Shown: positions 1 through 6,710 of the stretch, in pieces
How the letters are laid out: each line of letters opens with the position of its first letter
How positions within the stretch are numbered: position 1 is the stretch's first letter
Assembly (NCBI GenBank): GCA_016342655.1
Contig: JAEINL010000018.1
Coordinates: 1-55,615 of the forward strand
DNA: 55,615 nucleotides
DNA from: Sphaerochaeta sp.
GTDB taxonomy: Bacteria; Spirochaetota; Spirochaetia; Sphaerochaetales; Sphaerochaetaceae
Direction of reading: 5' to 3'
Program-made: the position numbers and the translations under genes
Notes under the pieces: generated by a model
What the model was told of the DNA's origin: nothing
Databases searched by the model: none
The model's input: only the letters and a program-made list of their open reading frames with translations

Positions 1-60
1 ATCGAGCTATTCAATGCCTTTGAGTGCCCTATCATTGGTGATTTGAACCTCGTTACCTAA
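1..60 (+). CDS. 3' end of a gene entering from the left edge
   Basis: Frame 1 is open from the window edge to a TAA at 58-60, encoding the last 19 residues of a protein (ending in GDLNLVT). It converges on the phosphofructokinase gene and overlaps its stop by 8 bases, which fits tight packing of two convergent genes. The stretch is too short to assign a family, and a 60-base open frame can occur by chance, so this is tentative. Confidence 0.35.
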   Translation: MELFNAFECPIIGDLNLVT

Positions 61-1222
61 TTTTCCCATTTATTATGATGAAAGAGCCGAGGTCTCCCCC
101 TACCAAGGGAGATAGCCAGGTCCCATACATTGGGTCTATGTTGAAATGCTCAGCATCGATATAGAGATCAGGCAGCACACGCTCCTTGATAACTTCATCA
201 TCGATGGGGATGGAGATAATTCTGGATTCATAGGGCTCTGTACTGACTCGCTCAATGGCGGTCATATGGGCATGTTTGCCGGAGGTGACTAGCTTGACGG
301 CCTCTCTGCCACAGGCGATGGCCTCATCCCTATCGACAGTGCTCATCCAGGCACTCGATGACCTTCCTAGGATTCCGGGCTTCTCACTTCTGGCCTTGAT
401 GCCGAGCCTCTTGATGATGAGTTGGGCCAGGTATGCAGAGACATCCCCGAAGTAGGTTGCCCTCCCTGCAGTGAATATTGGATCCACTATCGGCTTGCCG
501 TCCCCATAACGCAGACCTTCGCTTGCAACCACCACCACCCCACGTTTTTCTTCATAGAGGGCTTTCACCCTGGAGAGGAAAGCCTCCTCATTGAAGGCAG
601 TCTCCGGGCAAAGGATCATATGGGGTGCATCACCGGTTTGTTCCCTTGCCAATATACTTGAGGCGGCAAGCCATCCGGCATCACGGCCGAAAGATTCGAC
701 CACCACCACATGAATGGCCAGACCTTTTACATCTTGGGCCACTTCTCGCACAGACCCTGCAAGATAACGGGCAGCTGAGGCGAAGCCTGGGCTGTGGTCG
801 GTTTTAGAGAGGTCATTGTCCATGGTCTTGGGAATACCGCAGACAACGATATCTCTTCCTAGACATACGTCAGAAAGTTTTCTACAGGTATCCATCGTAC
901 CATTTCCTCCGGTCATCAGGACAAAGGCAATGCCAAGCTCCTGCAGTTTTTCCGCCATCAGGGTATAGTCCTCTCTATTCAGGTGGTCCCGGCTTGTACC
1001 GATTGCGGAGCCGGGAGTCTGGGGCAGCAAATCTAGTTTTTCCTGGGGAATATCAGTCAAGTCAATAATATTTCCCGCCAAAAAACCTCCGGTCCCGCCA
1101 TCAGAAGCTAAAATCCGATCGATCTCACTTTGTTTTTTTGCTTCTTCGATAGCCCCAAAAAGGGAGGCGTTGATAACAGCAGTGGGGGCACCCCCATGCA
1201 TGATCAGTAGGTTTCCTTTCAT
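53..1222 (-). CDS. 6-phosphofructokinase family protein (LacI-linked)
   Basis: 389-residue phosphofructokinase, phosphorylating fructose 6-phosphate in the cytoplasm. Family motifs in order: GGAPTAVINAS at residues 10-20 (phosphate-loop equivalent), GGNGT at 105-109, PKTMDND at 131-137 and ESFGRDAGWLA at 176-186. The glycine in GGNG is the state usually linked to ATP as phosphoryl donor, while the lysine in PKT is common in PPi-dependent enzymes. The Asp of the usual GGDG is Asn here, so donor choice cannot be read with certainty. The ATG overlaps the stop of the upstream LacI-type repressor by 4 bases (ATGA), so the two are co-transcribed. The enzyme is therefore probably made only when a particular sugar or polyol is present, unlike the second phosphofructokinase at 3650-4990. 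Confidence 0.9.
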   Translation of the reverse strand: MKGNLLIMHGGAPTAVINASLFGAIEEAKKQSEIDRILASDGGTGGFLAGNIIDLTDIPQEKLDLLPQTPGSAIGTSRDHLNREDYTLMAEKLQELGIAFVLMTGGNGTMDTCRKLSDVCLGRDIVVCGIPKTMDNDLSKTDHSPGFASAARYLAGSVREVAQDVKGLAIHVVVVESFGRDAGWLAASSILAREQTGDAPHMILCPETAFNEEAFLSRVKALYEEKRGVVVVASEGLRYGDGKPIVDPIFTAGRATYFGDVSAYLAQLIIKRLGIKARSEKPGILGRSSSAWMSTVDRDEAIACGREAVKLVTSGKHAHMTAIERVSTEPYESRIISIPIDDEVIKERVLPDLYIDAEHFNIDPMYGTWLSPLVGGDLGSFIIINGKIR

Positions 1223-2274
1223 ACATTGACCTCTTGTTTGGTATACGCAGGACCAGCGGCTGTGCTTTCACGCTCTATAAGGGTGAATGGTAGGGTTACC
1301 TGCAGTGGATAGGTCCGCTTGTCAAGAATTCTATCCAGCAAGATCTTGGTCGCATAGCGTCCAAGTTCAGCCTTCGGAACATCAATGGTCGTAAGGGAAG
1401 GGGTGAGGTAGGCAGAATTGTCGATATTGTCAAATCCGATGACTGATACCTGAGAGGGAACGGTAATCTTCGCTTCTCCAAGAGCTTTCAGGACACCGGT
1501 AGCCACCGTATCATTGGCACAGATGATTGCGCTGGGCAGCCTACCCTTGCTTACCATTTCCCTCATCCCTTCATAGCCATCCCCGGCAGTAAGAAAGGAG
1601 TCGTAGACAAAAGCAGGATCGGCTGTGAGCCCGAAGGATGTAAGCCCATCAATGAATCCGGCATACCTGTGTTCATTGAATACAGGATGCTTTTTAAGGG
1701 TAGGGCCTATGAATCCCATGTTCCGATGACCAAGACCATAGAGGTATTCAACACATCTTGCTACCCCTTTGCGGGCATCACAGAGGACCTCATCGAAATC
1801 CTGACCTATCCTGTTCAGCCCTGCATAGACCACGTACGGGATATGAGCTTTGATATAGGAAATGTTCTCCAAGGTAGTACGCCCCAATACAATGGCGCCA
1901 TCAAGATGGCCCTGATTAATTGCCTGCCTGTAGCCCGCATCAGCAATGTTATAGGTTGTGAATGCAATCTGATAGCGTTCGCCTAGGGCGAGTATCTCCT
2001 TTTGGATTCCTGCAAGGATTTGGGAAAAAAAAGGGGAAAGAAACGATTCATGGTCAGAGGTAAAGATACACCCTAGTGAAAAAGTATGGAGAGAAGCCCC
2101 TACCACAGGGGCAAAAGGCCTTTGCTCGAAATAGCCCATCTCTCTTGCAACCTGAACTACCATATCAATGGTCTCTTGCTTGCTCTTGCGAGAGGTATCA
2201 TTGCTGAGAATCCGAGATACTGTAGAGATGGAGACTCCACTTTTCTGTGCAATGTCTTTTAGCTTAACTACCAT
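1219..2274 (-). CDS. LacI-family transcriptional repressor
   Basis: LacI/GalR-type repressor of about 351 residues. The N-terminus carries the family helix-turn-helix and hinge (KLKDIAQKSGVSISTVSRIL), followed by a periplasmic-binding-like sensor domain. I start it at the ATG at 2274, because the frame is preceded there by AAGGGA at a good distance and the HTH then begins in the usual place; an upstream TTG at 2295 would add seven residues lying inside the operator. It heads an operon with the phosphofructokinase at 53-1222 (4-base overlap). Palindromes at 2290-2305, 2373-2386 and 2402-2417 are its likely operators, implying autoregulation. The effector is unknown, probably a sugar or sugar phosphate. 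Confidence 0.9.
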   Translation of the reverse strand: MVVKLKDIAQKSGVSISTVSRILSNDTSRKSKQETIDMVVQVAREMGYFEQRPFAPVVGASLHTFSLGCIFTSDHESFLSPFFSQILAGIQKEILALGERYQIAFTTYNIADAGYRQAINQGHLDGAIVLGRTTLENISYIKAHIPYVVYAGLNRIGQDFDEVLCDARKGVARCVEYLYGLGHRNMGFIGPTLKKHPVFNEHRYAGFIDGLTSFGLTADPAFVYDSFLTAGDGYEGMREMVSKGRLPSAIICANDTVATGVLKALGEAKITVPSQVSVIGFDNIDNSAYLTPSLTTIDVPKAELGRYATKILLDRILDKRTYPLQVTLPFTLIERESTAAGPAYTKQEVNV

Positions 2275-2289
2275 GCTTTCTATTCCCTT

Positions 2290-2417
2290 ATCCAAATATT
2301 TGGATGTATATTATTGAAGAGAAAATACTACAATGAAAGGATATCATGCAAATTTATGGATTGCAACAGTTTTCCAATTAATTGGAGATAAAGGGTCTTT
2401 TATCCAAATATTTGGAT
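2290..2417 (-). promoter_or_regulatory. Promoter and triple operator of the lacI-pfk operon
   Basis: A perfect 16-bp palindrome, ATCCAAATATTTGGAT, occurs twice, at 2290-2305 and 2402-2417 (112 bp apart). A third perfect palindrome, TCCAATTAATTGGA (2373-2386), keeps the outer TCCAA/TTGGA arms. On the minus strand TTGTAG-N17-TATACA reads as a plausible promoter whose -10 runs into the proximal palindrome, so a bound repressor would block initiation. The even, repeated dyads are typical of LacI-family operators. Assignment to the adjacent repressor is inference from position. Confidence 0.75.
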
Positions 2418-2598
2418 TCAAAGCAAAACAAAAGGGCACATTCTTTTCTGATGCGTCATGCATATTGTAGTACTTGAGAGAAGCCAGATTGGGCATCGCT
2501 CTCGTTTTTCACACGTATCGGCACAATACGAATAATAATACTATTCTAAGGTAATCGTGCCGTTAGTGTGGTATGATGGTGATGACGGAGGAAGAGGC
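2418..2598. other. Intergenic region upstream of fic
   Basis: Non-coding stretch between the distal LacI operator and the fic start. A ribosome-binding site (GGAGGAAGAGG) lies just before the ATG at 2599. The sequence around 2525-2550 is AT-rich and may hold the fic promoter, but I see no convincing -35/-10 pair and no hairpin. Confidence 0.4.
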
Positions 2599-3495
2599 AT
2601 GAAATATGTATCAGTAGCTCAGATGGCACGCACATGGGCAATGAGCGAACGTGGAGTACGAAAGTATTGTGCCCAGGGGAAGATCAAAGGTGCCTTCATG
2701 CAAGGAAAGACCTGGAACATTCCAGAGGGAACAGTCAGACCCGACAGAAAGCTTAAACGCTTTACACAGGCCTCGCAACTTCTTACAGTCCTGAAGGAAG
2801 AGAAGCAGAGCAAGCACCAGGGTGGAATCTATCACAAGGTCCAGGTTGACCTGACTTTCAACTCAAATCATATGGAGGGGAGCAAGCTTACCCACGACCA
2901 GACCCGCTACATATATGAAACAAATACTATTGGCCTTCAGGACATTGCAATCAATGTGGACGACATCGTAGAGACTACGAATCACTTCCGATGCATCGAC
3001 CTGATGATAGATCGGGCCAATTTCACACTCAGCGAAGCATTCATCAAGCAATTGCATGCGTTGCTGAAAAACGGGACCAGCGACAGAGGCAAGGACTGGT
3101 TTGCCGTCGGTGAGTACAAGAAACTGCCGAATGAGGTCGGAGGTAGCGAGACAGTGTTGCCTGAACAGGTCGCAAAGGAAATCCGTTCCTTGCTCAATGC
3201 ATACCATGCTATTGAGAAGAAGACACTGGATGACATCATCGACTTCCATGTTCGTTTTGAGCTCATCCACCCGTTCCAGGATGGCAACGGGCGTGTTGGA
3301 CGGCTCATCATGTTCAAGGAATGCCTGCGATGGAACATAGTCCCGTTCATCATTTCCGATGACATGAAGATGTTCTATTACCGAGGGTTGAACAATTGGC
3401 ACAAGCAGAGGACCTTCCTTCGGGAGACCTGCCTCGCTGCACAGGATACCTTCAAACGGTCTCTTGAGTATTTCAGGATTCCCTATACTCTCTAA
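2599..3495 (+). CDS. fic: HTH-Fic protein, probably autoinhibited AMP-transferase
   Basis: 298-residue Fic-domain protein. Residues 1-45 resemble an excisionase/MerR-type helix-turn-helix. The catalytic loop HPFQDGNGRVGR (224-235) has the full Fic consensus including the catalytic His, so transfer of AMP from ATP to a protein hydroxyl is the likely reaction. Residues 89-94 (SNHMEG) fit the S/T-x-x-x-E-G/N inhibitory helix; in this position, N-terminal to the Fic core, the family is self-inhibited by the Glu. I start at the ATG at 2599 because GGAGGAAGAGG lies directly upstream; a GTG at 2557 would add 14 residues without a clear site. Its target is unknown. The HTH suggests that it binds DNA, perhaps its own promoter. 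Confidence 0.88.
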   Translation: MKYVSVAQMARTWAMSERGVRKYCAQGKIKGAFMQGKTWNIPEGTVRPDRKLKRFTQASQLLTVLKEEKQSKHQGGIYHKVQVDLTFNSNHMEGSKLTHDQTRYIYETNTIGLQDIAINVDDIVETTNHFRCIDLMIDRANFTLSEAFIKQLHALLKNGTSDRGKDWFAVGEYKKLPNEVGGSETVLPEQVAKEIRSLLNAYHAIEKKTLDDIIDFHVRFELIHPFQDGNGRVGRLIMFKECLRWNIVPFIISDDMKMFYYRGLNNWHKQRTFLRETCLAAQDTFKRSLEYFRIPYTL

Positions 3496-3649
3496 TTACC
3501 ACCAACAAAGAGGTGCATACGTGTCAGACAAAGGGAAGAGACTATCCGGATGTATTCCCTCAAGCCCCCCCCTTCGGTGGTAATAATTGCCTAAATTTAG
3601 CAATACCTATAGTGTCATTGGCTCGTTTTTCTTACTGCTTTGCTCTTTC
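3496..3649. other. Convergent gap between fic and the second pfk
   Basis: 154 bases between converging genes. It contains a 9-bp inverted repeat (ATTACCACC at 3495-3503, GGTGGTAAT at 3576-3584) with a 72-base loop, a C8 run, and an AT-rich near-palindrome around CTAAATTTAG. None is a classical GC-rich hairpin followed by a T-run, so I do not call a terminator. Confidence 0.35.
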
Positions 3650-4990
3650 TCATTTGTCCTTGGTGTTCTTCATACTATAGGGCTGACGGGTATTCTCCAG
3701 CACATCCCTCCACAGGGAACCTTCAAGATCCACATGGTTGCGAGACCCGACTGCAACATTGATGGGAAGATGGACGAACCTGTTGTTCATCAGACCTATC
3801 AACAGTTGGGTCTTTCCCGCCATAGCCGCATGCACTGCATGGGCACCCAGGCGAGCACAGTAGATCGAGTCAAAGGAGTCTGCTGGAGTGCTTCTGATGA
3901 TGTAGGAAGGGTCGATATACTTGACGTTGCACTCGATACCCTCTTTTGCAAAATACTCAAGAATCTTCTCCTTGAGGAAAATACCGATGTCCTGGAACTT
4001 TACGTTGCCTGAATCATCAGTCTCCCCTGTGGTGGGGACGAGCTCCTGACCAGCCCCTTCAGCGACCAAGACCACCGCATGGGATCGGTCAAGAATGCGC
4101 CTGCGAAGGTTGGTAAGAAATCCCATGGGACCCTCAAGGTCAAACGGGCTCTCTGGAATCAGGCAGAAGTTCACATCACTTTGGGCAAGAGACGTATTGG
4201 CAGCGATAAAGCCCGAGTGACGACCCATGACCTTTACCAGACCGATGCCGTTAAGGGCGTTCTTAGCCTCAATATGTGCACAACGGACAACCGGAACAGC
4301 CATTTGCACAGCTGTATCCATACCAAAGGAACTCTGGATGAAGGAAAGGTCGTTGTCGATGGTCTTGGGGATACCGATGATGGCTATCTTCAGGCCACGC
4401 TTCTTAATCTCGTCACTGATCTCAGAGGCTCCACGGAGAGTCCCGTCTCCACCGACGGTGACCAGGATATTGATGTTTTGCTTCTCCAAGGTATCGACGA
4501 TCTCATCGACCTTCTTACCACCACCACGGGCAGAACCAAGGATGGTACCACCTTTCTCCTGGATCTCATCGACAACATCGGGATCGAGGGGGATGAGAGG
4601 CCAGGGTGTATTTTCCAGAAGACCCTGATAGCCAAACTGCACCCCGCTGATTCTTCTGACCCCATAGCGATACCAGAAGCAACGCACAACAGCACGGATA
4701 ACATTGTTCATTCCCGGACAGATACCACCACAGGTGGTTATCGCTGCATGGGTATGAGCAGGGTTGTAGTAGATCTTCTCACGGGGGCCTGCAAGCTCAA
4801 CGGTCTCGGAATGGCGAGGTACCGGACGCCCTTCTTCATCAATGTCGGTATCAATGCTATAGAGGATATGGTCTCCATCAGAGACGTAATCCGCTTGCCC
4901 GTCATTACGGGTAGAGCTCATCAGAATGGGGGAGGAAATCTTTGCCTCGCCCAAGTTTGGAATGGTAAAATCTATCTTCTTGGAATTCAC
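3650..4990 (-). CDS. pfk: 6-phosphofructokinase, long-form ATP type
   Basis: 446-residue phosphofructokinase with an N-terminal extension of about 80 residues before GGICPGMNN (88-96). Then GGDGT (180-184), PKTIDND (208-214) and MGRHSG (255-260). GGDG with glycine in the fourth place is the ATP-type signature. Combined with PKTIDND, as here, it matches the long group of ATP-dependent enzymes in spirochaetes, plants and trypanosomatids (family knowledge) rather than the short bacterial PfkA. The start is a GTG with GGAGG seven bases upstream, overlapping the stop of the ModE-like gene by one base. It is the last gene of the run ligA-aminotransferase-modE-like-pfk and is probably the main glycolytic enzyme. 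An open frame on the opposite strand is a shadow. Confidence 0.93.
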   Translation of the reverse strand: MNSKKIDFTIPNLGEAKISSPILMSSTRNDGQADYVSDGDHILYSIDTDIDEEGRPVPRHSETVELAGPREKIYYNPAHTHAAITTCGGICPGMNNVIRAVVRCFWYRYGVRRISGVQFGYQGLLENTPWPLIPLDPDVVDEIQEKGGTILGSARGGGKKVDEIVDTLEKQNINILVTVGGDGTLRGASEISDEIKKRGLKIAIIGIPKTIDNDLSFIQSSFGMDTAVQMAVPVVRCAHIEAKNALNGIGLVKVMGRHSGFIAANTSLAQSDVNFCLIPESPFDLEGPMGFLTNLRRRILDRSHAVVLVAEGAGQELVPTTGETDDSGNVKFQDIGIFLKEKILEYFAKEGIECNVKYIDPSYIIRSTPADSFDSIYCARLGAHAVHAAMAGKTQLLIGLMNNRFVHLPINVAVGSRNHVDLEGSLWRDVLENTRQPYSMKNTKDK

Positions 4991-5367
4991 TACATACCTC
5001 CGTGGTCATCATCCTCGTCAAACAAGAGGGAAAGTTTCTCCCTAAACTGCTCGTATGGCTTATCAAGGGTCAGTTTCGCCTCTTGTTCAAACGTTTCATA
5101 CAGTTCAATAAATTGCTCGCCAAAGGGTGTCAGAGTAGCCCCGTCGCGATTTGCCCCACCCTTTTTCCGATCAAGAATTGCAACACCAAGGCTTTTTTCC
5201 AGATTACGTATCATCGCAAAAGCCTTGGAATAGGAGATGCCTAAAACAGATGAGCCCTTACGCAAGGACTTGTGCATCCGAATGTGCTGCAAAAGCCACA
5301 GCACCCCTATTCCCATGAATTTGTTACCCTCTTCATCGACCAGATAGAGCTTTGTCTTTAGTTCCAT
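4990..5367 (-). CDS. ModE N-terminal-like winged-helix DNA-binding protein
   Basis: 125-residue protein consisting almost entirely of a ModE/LysR-type winged helix. The central region (GISYSKAFAMIRNLEKSLGV, then GGANRDGATLTPFGE) follows the ModE pattern of SYK-AW-LI, GG-GG-A-LT-G. The C-terminal TOBE domains that bind molybdate in full-length ModE are absent. It starts at an ATG inside the aminotransferase 3' end (10-base overlap, GGAG upstream) and abuts pfk, so it is transcribed with both. What it senses and controls cannot be read. A xanthine-dehydrogenase-like cluster lies about 4 kb away, but that cluster appears to have lost its molybdenum site too. Confidence 0.78.
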   Translation of the reverse strand: MELKTKLYLVDEEGNKFMGIGVLWLLQHIRMHKSLRKGSSVLGISYSKAFAMIRNLEKSLGVAILDRKKGGANRDGATLTPFGEQFIELYETFEQEAKLTLDKPYEQFREKLSLLFDEDDDHGGM

Positions 5368-6656
5368 GCTTCTCCTGCCGCCTGATAGACCATATCTACC
5401 AGTTCCTCTATCTTATCACACTCCACAGAACAATAGGCAAGGCGCAGGGTGGTATCGGCGATGTTGATGCATCCGATCTGATAGGTATCCAACAGATACT
5501 TGCGCAAAACCTCAGCACTACCCTTACACTTGAATGCCATAAAATACCCGCTGTTGAACGGATAGGGCTTGAGTAAATCGCTGCCCTCATATTTCTTCAG
5601 GACCTTGGCAATGGTATGGTAGCGCCTTTGCATCTCGTCGAAAGCTGAGGCCTTGTCAGAGTGGTATTTCTTTCCGTCACGCATAGCCTTCAGGACCAGA
5701 CTCTGTCCGGGGCGGTCACAGTTGGAGACAGTGCTTCGAATGATACCAAGGGTCTTCTTGTTCAGGGCCTCATAGTGTCCAGCATTCAGGGCCTTACCAC
5801 CATAGGTCACAAACCCGATCCTAAAGCCCCAGACCATCTCTTCCTTGGTGGCTGCATCAGCCTTGATCGCAAAAATATTCTCATGCGCATCACAGAGGAA
5901 AGAGAACAGGCTCTCCTTCTCGGTCTCCTCCTCAAAGAACAGGCCGAAGTAGGCATCGTCGGAAATGACCATCAGGCGCATCCCCTCCTCGGCAAGCTGC
6001 ACAAGAACCTCTTGGATCCTCTTCATCTCGTCCTTGCTAGGGGTGAACCCAGTGGGGTTGTTAGGGAAGTTCAACAGGATACGGGCTTTCTTTTCCGGGA
6101 TGGCAGAGAGCGTCTCCCTGAGACCATCCACATTGAATGCACCCTCTTCGGTGTAAAAGGGAAACGTCCGTATGGTCGCATTCACCTGGTGAGCAAATAT
6201 CAGCTCATAGTTGTCCCAAGCCAGATCGGGAACTACGAGGGTGTCACCTTCCTCAAAAAAGAGTTGGGCGAGCATACTCAGGCCGTGGGTCAGACCACTG
6301 GTAACGATGGGTAGGGAAAATTCCTTGCCCTGTAGGGAAGGATTCTTCTTGAGCATCTCAGTTTTCCACAACTCACGCAGCTCAGGGTCGCCGCCGCCTG
6401 GAGCATAGGCAAAGATTTGGCCTGGAGTGAGGGAGTTTTCAGCAAACTGGCTGTATACATCACTCAAATGCATGGGCTTGCCCTCAGTGGTGGCCATTCC
6501 TATAGTCGCATTGAATCGTGTGGCCTTCTTCTTGGCCTCAGCAGATTGTGCCACTATGCCTTTGGGGAAAAACATTCTTCTCCCTACTGCCGAAAACATA
6601 TCGTCTACAATGGTCCCTTTCAATGCTGTGTTCAATTCGTTGGCTAGTTCATGCAT
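5358..6656 (-). CDS. Class I/II PLP-dependent aminotransferase
   Basis: 432-residue fold-type I aminotransferase. Motifs: NFPNNPTG at 196-203, DDAYFG at 233-238, and a Lys at 271 placed six residues before G277 and eight before R279, matching the K-x5-G-x-R arrangement of the PLP lysine and substrate-carboxylate arginine. The N-terminal section (YAPGGGDPELRELW) aligns with the family's G-x-P-x-LR segment. It most resembles aromatic/aspartate-type transaminases, but the amino donor cannot be fixed from sequence. GAGGAG lies seven bases before the ATG. It follows ligA with a 54-base gap and overlaps the next gene. Confidence 0.88.
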   Translation of the reverse strand: MHELANELNTALKGTIVDDMFSAVGRRMFFPKGIVAQSAEAKKKATRFNATIGMATTEGKPMHLSDVYSQFAENSLTPGQIFAYAPGGGDPELRELWKTEMLKKNPSLQGKEFSLPIVTSGLTHGLSMLAQLFFEEGDTLVVPDLAWDNYELIFAHQVNATIRTFPFYTEEGAFNVDGLRETLSAIPEKKARILLNFPNNPTGFTPSKDEMKRIQEVLVQLAEEGMRLMVISDDAYFGLFFEEETEKESLFSFLCDAHENIFAIKADAATKEEMVWGFRIGFVTYGGKALNAGHYEALNKKTLGIIRSTVSNCDRPGQSLVLKAMRDGKKYHSDKASAFDEMQRRYHTIAKVLKKYEGSDLLKPYPFNSGYFMAFKCKGSAEVLRKYLLDTYQIGCINIADTTLRLAYCSVECDKIEELVDMVYQAAGEAWN

Positions 6657-6710
6657 ATGCTAACTCCTCTATTGGTGCTTATCCCTGTATATAGGATTTT
6701 TAAAAAAATG

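Noticed and set aside
4079..5233. Long open frame of 384 codons on the plus strand
   Set aside because: It runs antisense through the phosphofructokinase and ModE-like genes, has no ribosome-binding site and reads as low-quality protein; the minus-strand genes have clear family motifs.
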